NCBI GenBank assembly: GCA_004557855.1
Contig: SFFJ01000011.1
Coordinates: 1-47,292 of the forward strand
Reading direction: 5' to 3'
Length of the DNA: 47,292 nt
Origin: Oscillospiraceae bacterium
Lineage (GTDB): Bacteria > Bacillota > Clostridia > Oscillospirales > Ruminococcaceae
Positions 24,067-31,340 of the stretch are shown piece after piece. The notes under the pieces were generated by a model. That model searched no databases, was not told the DNA's origin, and saw only the letters and a list, made by a program, of their open reading frames with translations. A program made the position numbers and the translations under genes. Numbering within the stretch: position 1 is the stretch's first letter; each line of letters starts with the position of its first letter.

Positions 24067-24936
24067 ATGTCAGAAACGATGTCGGTCCAATGGTTCCCGG
24101 GGCATATGGCAAAAACCCGCCGCATTATGGCCAGTAACCTGAAGCTGGTGGATATTGTGGTGGAGCTTTGTGATGCGCGCATCCCGCAGAGCAGTCGGAA
24201 CCCGGAAATAGATAAAATAGTGGGCAAAAAGCCCCGACTGATGCTGCTGAATAAGGCTGACTGCGCCGATGCCGCCGCTACCGAGCAATGGCTGACCTAC
24301 TATCGCAAAAAGGGAATCCCGGCGGTGGCCTGTGACTGCCGCAGCGGGCGCGGGGTGAAGAACCTGCTGCCTGCCGTGCGGGAGGTGCTGGCGGATAAAA
24401 TAGCGGTGTGGAATGAAAAGGGAATGGTAGGCCGTCCCATCCGCATGATGATCGTCGGCATCCCGAATGTGGGCAAGTCCTCGCTCATCAACCGGCTTTC
24501 CGGCACCCGCAGCGCCAAGGTGGAGGATCGCCCCGGTGTGACCCGCGGAAAGCAGTGGGTCTCACTGGAGGATGGGATAGAGCTTTTGGATATGCCGGGT
24601 GTGCTGTGGCCGAAATTTGAGGATAAAGTGGTGGGAGAGCGGCTGGCGTTTGTCGGTTCGGTCAAGGATCAGATTTTGGATATCGAATATCTGGCCATGC
24701 GGCTTTTGGATACCCTGCGTCCCGAATACACGGCGGCGCTGGCGGAGCGCTATAAGCTGGACGCCGACGCCGTAAACGAGATGGAAAGCTATGAGCTGCT
24801 GGAGCTGATCGCACGCAAGCGCGGGATGCTCATTTCCGGCGGGGAAGTGAATACCGAGCGTGCGGCAATCATGCTGTTGGATGAATTCCGCAGCGGTGCC
24901 ATCGGGCGTATCACATTGGAGAGGGTCCCGCAATGA
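24067..24936 (+). CDS. rbgA: Ribosome biogenesis GTPase RbgA (YlqF)
   Basis: A 289-residue circularly permuted GTPase: the G4 motif NKAD (~62) comes before G1 GIPNVGKSS (~131) and G3 DMPG (~178). The N-terminal WFPGHMAKT and DVxxLCDARIP-like segment (VVELCDARIPQSSRNP) are family marks, and a C-terminal ANTAR-like helical domain follows. It acts late in 50S assembly. The start at 24067 has ACGGAGAAGA upstream; a longer in-frame start at 24028 lies in the terminator region and is unlikely. It overlaps rnhB by 4 nt (ATGA). Confidence 0.95.
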   Translation: MSETMSVQWFPGHMAKTRRIMASNLKLVDIVVELCDARIPQSSRNPEIDKIVGKKPRLMLLNKADCADAAATEQWLTYYRKKGIPAVACDCRSGRGVKNLLPAVREVLADKIAVWNEKGMVGRPIRMMIVGIPNVGKSSLINRLSGTRSAKVEDRPGVTRGKQWVSLEDGIELLDMPGVLWPKFEDKVVGERLAFVGSVKDQILDIEYLAMRLLDTLRPEYTAALAERYKLDADAVNEMESYELLELIARKRGMLISGGEVNTERAAIMLLDEFRSGAIGRITLERVPQ

Positions 24937-25568
24937 CTGATAACCGCTTTTTATGGGAATATGATGAGGCGCTGGGCTTCGATGGGTTGTGCGGCATCGA
25001 TGAGGTGGGGCGCGGCCCGTTGGCCGGGCCGGTTTGCGCTGCCTGTGTGGTACTGCCGCGGGGACTCATTCTGCCTGCACTCAATGACTCCAAAAAGATG
25101 ACCGAAAAGCGCAGGGAGGAAACCTATGCGCTGCTGACCGGCTGCCCGGAGGTCTTCTACGGCATCGGCTTTGCCACCCAACAGGAGATCGACGACATCA
25201 ACATTTTGCAGGCGACTTTTTTGGCGATGCGCCGTGCCTGTGATGAGCTGCTCGGTAAGCTGCCGGAGGGGAGAACGCCCCGTCTGGCACTGGTGGACGG
25301 CAACCGGGACCCCGGCCTGCCGTTGCCGACGCAGCTGGTGATCAAAGGGGACGGAACCAGCGCGCATATAGCGGCGGCTTCTGTTTTGGCCAAGGTGACC
25401 CGTGACCGGCTGATGACCGAGTACGCCAAGGAATACCCCGGCTACGGCTGGGAGAAAAATAAGGGCTATGGCTCCGGGGAGCACTATGAGGGGATCGCAC
25501 GGTACGGCATCACCCCGCTGCACCGCAGGAGCTTCCTTAAAAATCTGACGGAGAAGCACCATGACTGA
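24933..25568 (+). CDS. rnhB: Ribonuclease HII
   Basis: A 211-residue enzyme that removes ribonucleotides and RNA primers from DNA-RNA hybrids. CGIDEVGRGPLAGPV gives the first two acidic ligands, LALVDGN the third, and the KVTRDRLM segment the fourth (DEDD set). It is coupled to rbgA (ATGA) and to yraN (8-nt overlap), the usual Firmicute order rplS-rbgA-rnhB-yraN. Confidence 0.97.
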   Translation: MTDNRFLWEYDEALGFDGLCGIDEVGRGPLAGPVCAACVVLPRGLILPALNDSKKMTEKRREETYALLTGCPEVFYGIGFATQQEIDDINILQATFLAMRRACDELLGKLPEGRTPRLALVDGNRDPGLPLPTQLVIKGDGTSAHIAAASVLAKVTRDRLMTEYAKEYPGYGWEKNKGYGSGEHYEGIARYGITPLHRRSFLKNLTEKHHD

Positions 25569-25914
25569 AAAACGCAGGCTGGGCGACCGGGGCGAGGATT
25601 ACACCGCTCGTTATCTGCAAAAGCAGGGCTATACCATTACCGGGCGCAACTGGCACAGCCGTTACGGAGAGATCGATATTATAGCGGAAAACGGGGAATA
25701 TCTGCTTTTTGTGGAGGTAAAGACCCGAAAAGTAGGCAGCATGGTGCCGGGAGAGCTTGCGGTCACGCCGCAAAAGCAGCAAAAGCTGCGGCTGACGGCA
25801 GAAAGCTATCTTTTGGCGCACCCCACCGAAAAACAGCCCCGCTTTGATGTGGCGGCGCTGACGGTGGAAGATGACAAGCTCGTAGATTTTACATACTATC
25901 CTTCCGCATTCTAA
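25561..25914 (+). CDS. YraN/UPF0102-family nuclease-like protein
   Basis: A 117-residue protein with the family core GDRGEDYTARYLQKQGY, NWHSRYGEIDII and FVEVKTRK, a PD-(D/E)xK-type active-site pattern (GEIDII ... EVK). The C-terminal FDVAALT segment is also conserved. It is thought to be a Holliday-junction-resolvase-like nuclease; its role is not established. It overlaps the end of rnhB. Confidence 0.92.
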   Translation: MTEKRRLGDRGEDYTARYLQKQGYTITGRNWHSRYGEIDIIAENGEYLLFVEVKTRKVGSMVPGELAVTPQKQQKLRLTAESYLLAHPTEKQPRFDVAALTVEDDKLVDFTYYPSAF

Positions 25915-25926
25915 AAGGGAAAGACG

Positions 25927-26850
25927 ATGAATTTTTTTGATTTACATTGTGATACGGCGACCGTTGCCATAAAAAAAGGCGCAGGGTTATCCCGTAACGG
26001 GCTTCAGCTTGATTTGGCGAAGCTGGGGGAACACCGGCTGTGCCAAAGCTATGCTGTTTTTATTCCGGATCACCTGCGAGGCGATGCGGCGTGGCAGTAT
26101 TTTGTGCGGTGCCATGCCTACTGGCAGGGGCAAATAGCCGCGGCAGACGGTATGACCCTGCTGCAATATCCGACCGATGCAAAAGAGAGCTGGCAGGATG
26201 GAAAAAACGCCTGCTTTTTTGCGGTGGAGGGCGGTGCGGTACTGGCCGGAGAGGCGGAAAAGGTATCGGACCTGGCGAAGTGCGGGGTGCGGATGCTGAC
26301 CCTGACATGGAACGGCGAAAACGAGCTGGCCGGAGGTGTTGTTGCGGCCGGCGGGCTGAAGCCCTTTGGCAGGGAAGCGCTGCGGCGAATGGAAGATAAT
26401 AATATCATTGCGGATGTTTCCCACCTGAACGATGAGAGCTTTTGGGATGTGATAAAGGCGGCCGGGCGGCCGGTGATTGCTACGCACAGCAACAGCCGCC
26501 TGCTATGTAATGTGCCCCGCAACCTGACCGACGATCAGTTCGGCTGCATTGCGGAGCGCGGGGGACTGGTGGGGCTGAATTTCTACACCGGTTTCCTGCG
26601 GGAGGATAGGGAACACGCCTGCATGGAGGACATTCTGCGGCACGCCGAGCATTTTCTCAATTTGGGCGGGGAGGACGTTTTGGCGCTCGGTTCGGATTTT
26701 GACGGCGCCGCAATGCCGGACGACCTGCCGGACTGCGGGGCGCTGCCCATGCTATATAGCCGCCTGACCGATGCCTTCGGCTTAACAATTTCGGAGAAAA
26801 TATGTTACAAAAACAGCCTTGATTTCTGGCGGCGGTATGATACAAAATAA
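25927..26850 (+). CDS. Membrane-dipeptidase-type M19 peptidase
   Basis: A 307-residue zinc dipeptidase of family M19 (amidohydrolase fold). H7-x-D9 (DLHCDT) is the first metal site, AVEGG the bridging-Glu region, DVSHLNDESFWDV and ATHSNSR supply further histidines, and GLNFYTGFL and ALGSDFDGA are family signatures. Bacterial members hydrolyse dipeptides. There is no signal peptide, so it is cytoplasmic. It follows yraN by 12 nt and may be the last gene of that operon; a strong bidirectional hairpin follows. Confidence 0.93.
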   Translation: MNFFDLHCDTATVAIKKGAGLSRNGLQLDLAKLGEHRLCQSYAVFIPDHLRGDAAWQYFVRCHAYWQGQIAAADGMTLLQYPTDAKESWQDGKNACFFAVEGGAVLAGEAEKVSDLAKCGVRMLTLTWNGENELAGGVVAAGGLKPFGREALRRMEDNNIIADVSHLNDESFWDVIKAAGRPVIATHSNSRLLCNVPRNLTDDQFGCIAERGGLVGLNFYTGFLREDREHACMEDILRHAEHFLNLGGEDVLALGSDFDGAAMPDDLPDCGALPMLYSRLTDAFGLTISEKICYKNSLDFWRRYDTK

Positions 26851-26852
26851 AA

Positions 26853-26878
26853 CCGTGCAGAGCATGCACTCTGCACGG
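26853..26878. terminator. Bidirectional terminator
   Basis: CCGTGCAGAG (26853-26862) pairs perfectly with CTCTGCACGG (26869-26878) around CATGCA. On the minus strand it is followed by TTTTATTTTG, so it ends the antisense DUF1540 gene; it also follows the plus-strand dipeptidase. Confidence 0.8.
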
Positions 26879-26893
26879 CGGCGGAACAACCGA

Positions 26894-27058
26894 TCAGCCC
26901 TTGCGATAGGTATCGCAGGCGGCATCGGCGCTGTCCTTTGCTACGGTGATACATTCGGCGGTGCAATGGCAGGCCTTATCATTGTGGACACATTCCTTTA
27001 CATCACATTTGATGCCGGGGATGCAGCTGCAATCGGTAGGACGGCAAAAATCGCTCAT
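26894..27058 (-). CDS. Small Cys-rich DUF1540-family protein
   Basis: A 54-residue protein encoded on the minus strand. The sequence starts MSDFCRPTDCSCIPGIKCDV and continues KECVHNDKACHCTAECITVA. It has nine cysteines; the pair of IKCDVxxCVHN and CHCTAECITV segments fits DUF1540, a small probable metal-binding family of Clostridia, often sporulation-associated. AAGGAG lies 10 nt before the ATG, and a perfect terminator follows the stop. It is the only antisense gene between 2.3 kb and the right edge. Confidence 0.8.
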   Translation of the reverse strand: MSDFCRPTDCSCIPGIKCDVKECVHNDKACHCTAECITVAKDSADAACDTYRKG

Positions 27059-27152
27059 AATACATGATCTCCTTTTTATTCAGTTCCCGTTTCGGGACAG
27101 CTGTATTATGGACGGAAAGGGGCTCGAATATTCGAAGAACAGGAGGTGGGTT

Positions 27153-27836
27153 ATGTCCGTTTATGCAATCGGCGATCCGCATCTTTCGCTGGGCTGCGAT
27201 AAGGAAATGAATATCTTTGCCGGCTGGCACGACTATGTGCAGCGGCTGGAGCAGAACTGGCGGGAGAATATTTCCCCGGAGGACACCGTTATTCTGGCAG
27301 GGGATATCTCCTGGGCGATGAATATGGAGGATGCGCTGGCGGATTTTACTTTTTTGCACGGGCTGCCGGGCGAAAAGTACCTGATGAAGGGCAACCACGA
27401 TTACTGGTGGACCACCGTTTCCTCCATGCAGCGGTTTTTGGATCGGCACAGATTAAATACGCTGCATTTTCTCCATAATAACGCCGTTACGGCGGAGGGG
27501 GTCTCCCTGTGCGGCAGCCGCGGCTGGATGTTCGAGGAGGGGGAGAGGGCCGAGGGCAGCATTACCGCCCGGGAGCTGGGCCGCATCAGGCGGTCGCTGG
27601 CGGCGGCCCCGCCCGAAAACGAAAAGATTTTATTCCTGCATTACCCGCCCATTTTCGGGCAGCAGGTCATTCCGGAATTTTTTGACGCCATGAAGGAATA
27701 CGGCGTAAAACAGTGCTTTTACGGGCACCTGCACGGCGGCGCCATACCGCTGGCCTATCAGGGAGAATTCTTCGGGGTGGATTGCAGGCTGATCTCGGCG
27801 GATTACCTTAAATTTTGCCCCATAAAGATACGATAA
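27153..27836 (+). CDS. Calcineurin-like metallophosphoesterase
   Basis: A 227-residue protein with the full metallophosphoesterase motif set: GDPHL near the N-terminus, GDISWAM, KGNHDYWW, LHYPP and GHLHGG. The start is the ATG at 27153 after AGGAGGTGGG; the frame is open further upstream but that part covers the divergent DUF1540 gene and is not coding. Likely cytoplasmic; substrate unknown. It is transcribed away from the DUF1540 gene, and the trigger-factor gene follows 87 nt later with its own promoter. Confidence 0.9.
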   Translation: MSVYAIGDPHLSLGCDKEMNIFAGWHDYVQRLEQNWRENISPEDTVILAGDISWAMNMEDALADFTFLHGLPGEKYLMKGNHDYWWTTVSSMQRFLDRHRLNTLHFLHNNAVTAEGVSLCGSRGWMFEEGERAEGSITARELGRIRRSLAAAPPENEKILFLHYPPIFGQQVIPEFFDAMKEYGVKQCFYGHLHGGAIPLAYQGEFFGVDCRLISADYLKFCPIKIR

Positions 27837-27867
27837 TTCCCGAAAAACTGTGGCAATCCGGTTTTCC

Positions 27868-27879
27868 ATGTGCTATAAT
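27868..27879 (+). promoter_or_regulatory. Extended -10 promoter of tig
   Basis: TG-C-TATAAT (TATAAT at 27874-27879) with a weak TGGCAA -35 (27851-27856) at 17 nt, 45 nt before the tig start. Confidence 0.6.
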
Positions 27880-27923
27880 AGATAAGATTTACTGGAATTT
27901 AATTTTCTTGGAGGACATCATAA

Positions 27924-29210
27924 ATGAAACTGAACGAAACCAAAAAAGTAGACACCAACCTGTACGAGCTGAATATTACCGTGGACGGCGAGCAGTATGC
28001 CAAGGCGCTGGACGCTTCTTTCAAGAAGAACGCTTCCAAGCTCAATATCCCCGGCTTCCGTAAGGGTAAGGCGCCCAAGAGCATCGTTTACAAGATGGTA
28101 GGCGAGAGCTATTTCTATGAGGACGCCATCAATTCCAGCTACGGTGATGCCTATGAGGAGGCGCTCAAGGAGTCCGGTCTGGAGGCGGTTGCTTATCCCG
28201 AGGTAGAGTTGAAGGACGTAGACGGCAGCCAGTATACCTTTATCGCCAAGGTTACCGTAAAGCCCGAGGTGAAGCTGGGCGAATACAAGGGTCTGAAGGT
28301 CGAGCGTGAGAGCGATAAGGTTACCGACGCCGACGTGGAGAACGAGCTGAACGCCATGGCCGACCGCAACGCCCGTATGGGTGAAGCCCCCGAGGGTGCC
28401 AAGGCCGAGCTGGGCGATACCGCCGTGATCGACTATGAAGGCTTTGTAGGCGATGTTGCTTTTGAGGGCGGCAAGGGTGAGGATCACCCCCTGACTCTCG
28501 GTTCCGGTCAGTTTATCCCCGGCTTTGAGGAGGGCGTAGTCGGTCATAAGGCCGGCGAGAGCTTTGATGTTAAGGTGACCTTCCCCACCGAGTACCACAG
28601 TGAGGAGCTGGCCGGCAAGGATGCCACCTTCAAGGTGACCATCAAGGAGCTCAAGCGCAAGGAGCTGCCGGCTCTTGATGATGAGTTTGCCAAGGATGTC
28701 AGCGAGTTTGATACCCTGGAGGAGCTGAAGAAGGATCTGGCCGAGAAGATGGCGGCCGAAAAGAAGGATCAGGCCGACAGCAAGATGGAGAATGATCTGC
28801 TGGAGCAGGCCGTAAAGAATATGACCGTTGAGATCCCCACCGTGATGTTTGAGGAAAAGGCACAGGATATGGTCGAGGAGTTCGGGTATCGTCTGCGCAC
28901 CCAGGGCATGGATATGGATATGTACATGAAGTACACCGGCACCACCCCCGAGGCGCTGACTGCCCAGTTTATGCCCCAGGCCGAGGCGCAGGTCCGCACG
29001 ACCCTGCTGCTGGAGAAGATCGCCGATGCCGAGAAGATTGAGATCACCGAGGAGGACATCAACGGTGAGTACGACCGTATGGTGAAGGATTACGGGATGG
29101 AGCTGGACAAGGTCAAGGCCATCGTTCCCGTAGAGGAGATCAAGCGTCAGCTGACCATCCAGAAGGCCGCCAAGGTCATCACCGACAGCGCCGTAGTGAC
29201 CCAGCTGTAA
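27924..29210 (+). CDS. tig: Trigger factor
   Basis: A 428-residue ribosome-bound chaperone/prolyl isomerase. The N-terminal domain contains the ribosome-docking signature (GFRKGKAPKSIV, residues ~45-57); the FKBP-type PPIase domain follows (~150-240: GDTAVIDYEGF, FIPGFEEGVVGHKAGE) and then the helical C-terminal cradle (~250-428). Length matches the family. The AT-rich upstream and GGAGG site support the start. It leads the cluster tig-clpP-clpX-lon-engB, a Firmicute proteostasis neighbourhood. Confidence 0.97.
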   Translation: MKLNETKKVDTNLYELNITVDGEQYAKALDASFKKNASKLNIPGFRKGKAPKSIVYKMVGESYFYEDAINSSYGDAYEEALKESGLEAVAYPEVELKDVDGSQYTFIAKVTVKPEVKLGEYKGLKVERESDKVTDADVENELNAMADRNARMGEAPEGAKAELGDTAVIDYEGFVGDVAFEGGKGEDHPLTLGSGQFIPGFEEGVVGHKAGESFDVKVTFPTEYHSEELAGKDATFKVTIKELKRKELPALDDEFAKDVSEFDTLEELKKDLAEKMAAEKKDQADSKMENDLLEQAVKNMTVEIPTVMFEEKAQDMVEEFGYRLRTQGMDMDMYMKYTGTTPEALTAQFMPQAEAQVRTTLLLEKIADAEKIEITEEDINGEYDRMVKDYGMELDKVKAIVPVEEIKRQLTIQKAAKVITDSAVVTQL

Positions 29211-29264
29211 TTAAAGTTTTTGAATATTCCGATGCTACATACCATAAATGGAGGTGTATGAAAG

Positions 29265-29852
29265 ATGAGTTTGGTACCAATGGTAATAGAACAAACCAAC
29301 CGCGGGGAGCGCAGCTATGATATCTTTTCCCGCCTGCTCAATGACCGCATCGTCATGCTCTGCGAAGAGGTGAACGATGCCACAGCCAGTCTGGTGGTAG
29401 CGCAGCTTTTATTCCTGGAGGGTCAGGACCCCGAAAAGGATATCCACCTGTATATCAATAGCCCCGGCGGGTCCATTACCGCCGGTATGGCGATCTACGA
29501 TACCATGCAGTACATCAAGTGCGATGTTTCCACCATCTGCATCGGTATGGCGGCTTCCATGGGGGCGTTCCTGCTGTGTGCGGGCGCTCCCGGCAAGCGG
29601 CTGGCACTGCCCAACAGTGAGATCATGATCCATCAGCCGCTGCTGGGCGGGCTGCAGGGACAGGCGACTGATATCAAGATCCATGCCGACCGCATCATCA
29701 AGATCAAGGAAAACCTGAACCGCATTATGGCGGAGCGCTGCCACAAGCCGCTGGAGCAGGTGATGCAGGATACCGAGCGGGATAACTTTATGTCCGCCGA
29801 GGAAGCCCGCGCCTATGGCCTGATCGATCGTGTGATCACCCACAGAGAATAA
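29265..29852 (+). CDS. clpP: ATP-dependent Clp protease proteolytic subunit
   Basis: A 195-residue serine protease with catalytic S98 (GMAASMGAF), H123 (MIHQPLLGG) and D173 (TERDNFMS), and the oxyanion-loop YINSPGGS. It forms the tetradecameric barrel fed by ClpX, encoded 15 nt downstream. The GGAGG site upstream gives the start. No CtsR-type operator is evident in the 54-nt gap from tig. Confidence 0.98.
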   Translation: MSLVPMVIEQTNRGERSYDIFSRLLNDRIVMLCEEVNDATASLVVAQLLFLEGQDPEKDIHLYINSPGGSITAGMAIYDTMQYIKCDVSTICIGMAASMGAFLLCAGAPGKRLALPNSEIMIHQPLLGGLQGQATDIKIHADRIIKIKENLNRIMAERCHKPLEQVMQDTERDNFMSAEEARAYGLIDRVITHRE

Positions 29853-29867
29853 AAGGAGTCCATGAAA

Positions 29868-31190
29868 ATGGCAAACGATGATAACAAAAAAATGATGCGC
29901 TGCTCCTTCTGCGGGAAGCCGCAGGATCGGGTGGCACGCCTTATCGCCGGCCCCGGCGTATGCATCTGTAATGAATGTGTGGAGATTTGCCGTGCGGTGC
30001 TGGAGGACGAGGATATTTCGGTCCCCCGGCCCGTAAAGGCGGAGCCGCAGGGCGAGGAAATGACCATTCCCCGACCCAAGGAGATCAAAGCATTTCTGGA
30101 TGAGTACGTCATCGGGCAGGATGCCGCCAAGCGCGCGCTTTCGGTAGCGGTATATAACCACTATAAGCGCATTTGCTGCGGTGAGGGCGACGATGTAGAG
30201 CTTGGCAAGAGCAATATTCTGCTGCTGGGCCCCACCGGCGTGGGAAAAACCATGTTGGCACAGACACTGGCCAAGGTGCTTGGTGTGCCCTTTGCCATTG
30301 CGGATGCAACCACCCTGACCGAGGCTGGTTATGTCGGCGAGGATGTGGAGAACATTCTGCTGCGGCTGCTGCAGGCTGCCGATTTTGACGTGGCCAAAGC
30401 CGAGCGCGGCATCATCTATATCGATGAGATCGATAAAATCGCCCGCAAGAGCGAAAATCCCTCCATCACCCGTGATGTCAGCGGAGAGGGCGTCCAGCAG
30501 GCGCTGCTTAAAATCCTGGAGGGCACCGTTTCCAATGTTCCCCCGCAGGGCGGGCGCAAGCACCCCCAGCAGGAGTTCATTCAGGTGGATACCTCCAATA
30601 TTCTGTTCATCTGCGGCGGCGCATTTGACGGTCTTGAGAAGATCATCAGCCGGCGCACCGATAAATCCTCCCTTGGCTTTGGCGGCACCGTTAAATCCAA
30701 GGCGGAGGCGGATGAGCAGGGCATTTACCGGCAGGTGGAGCCGCATGACCTGGTCAAATACGGCCTGATCCCCGAGTTAGTGGGTCGTATTCCGGTCATT
30801 GCTTCGCTGGATGCGCTGGACGAGGCTGCGCTGGTTCGTATTCTGAAGGAACCGAAAAACGCACTGATCAAGCAGTATAAAAAGCTGTTTGAGATGGATA
30901 ATATCCAGATCGACTTTGAGGACGATGCGCTGCGTGCCATTGCCAAGAAGGCAATAGAGCGCAAGACCGGCGCACGAGGGCTGCGCGGCATTATGGAGGA
31001 GCTTTTGGGCAACCTGATGTTTGAGGCGCCCTCCGACGGCACGGTGGCTCATATCGTCATCACAGCCGATATGGTAGCCGGTGTAGGGGACGCAATGATT
31101 ATGCGGGACCCGATGAAACAGCCGACACGGCTGCAGATGCGGCTGCCCGGTGCACCGGCGCCCAAACGTCGCCGGGGTGCTGTTTCTTAA
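29868..31190 (+). CDS. clpX: Clp protease ATPase subunit ClpX
   Basis: A 440-residue AAA+ unfoldase. An N-terminal zinc domain (C12-x2-C15 and C34-x2-C37) is followed by Walker A GPTGVGKT, Walker B IIYIDEIDKI, the sensor-1 region and the IGF-like ClpP-docking area. It selects substrates and threads them into ClpP. Two in-frame ATGs (29862, 29868) are possible; the second is better spaced from AAGGAG. It follows clpP by 15 nt and is probably in one transcript with it. Confidence 0.97.
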   Translation: MANDDNKKMMRCSFCGKPQDRVARLIAGPGVCICNECVEICRAVLEDEDISVPRPVKAEPQGEEMTIPRPKEIKAFLDEYVIGQDAAKRALSVAVYNHYKRICCGEGDDVELGKSNILLLGPTGVGKTMLAQTLAKVLGVPFAIADATTLTEAGYVGEDVENILLRLLQAADFDVAKAERGIIYIDEIDKIARKSENPSITRDVSGEGVQQALLKILEGTVSNVPPQGGRKHPQQEFIQVDTSNILFICGGAFDGLEKIISRRTDKSSLGFGGTVKSKAEADEQGIYRQVEPHDLVKYGLIPELVGRIPVIASLDALDEAALVRILKEPKNALIKQYKKLFEMDNIQIDFEDDALRAIAKKAIERKTGARGLRGIMEELLGNLMFEAPSDGTVAHIVITADMVAGVGDAMIMRDPMKQPTRLQMRLPGAPAPKRRRGAVS

Positions 31191-31198
31191 ATGACATC

Positions 31199-31234
31199 CG
31201 GCCGCATATCCTTGCCATAGGGCAGGGGCGGCCG
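31199..31234 (+). other. Hairpin in the clpX-lon gap
   Basis: CGGCCGC (31199-31205) and GCGGCCG (31228-31234) form a perfect 7-bp stem, with a partly paired CTTGCC/GGCAGG inside. There is no U run; it could be an RNA processing or stabilising element between clpX and lon. The rest of this 150-nt gap holds only a GGGAGG ribosome site for lon. Confidence 0.4.
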
Positions 31235-31340
31235 ATGGGATATGACATGGATCGGGGGCTGTTTGGGATCGATAGATCTCATACCAGCCCTTTATTCAAT
31301 CACATTCCCGTATTGACCATAGTGAAGGGAGGCAAAAGCT

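Noticed and set aside
26946..27152. N-terminal extension of the metallophosphoesterase
   Set aside because: The frame is open but covers the antisense DUF1540 gene; the AGGAGGTGGG site and the conserved motifs fix the start at 27153.
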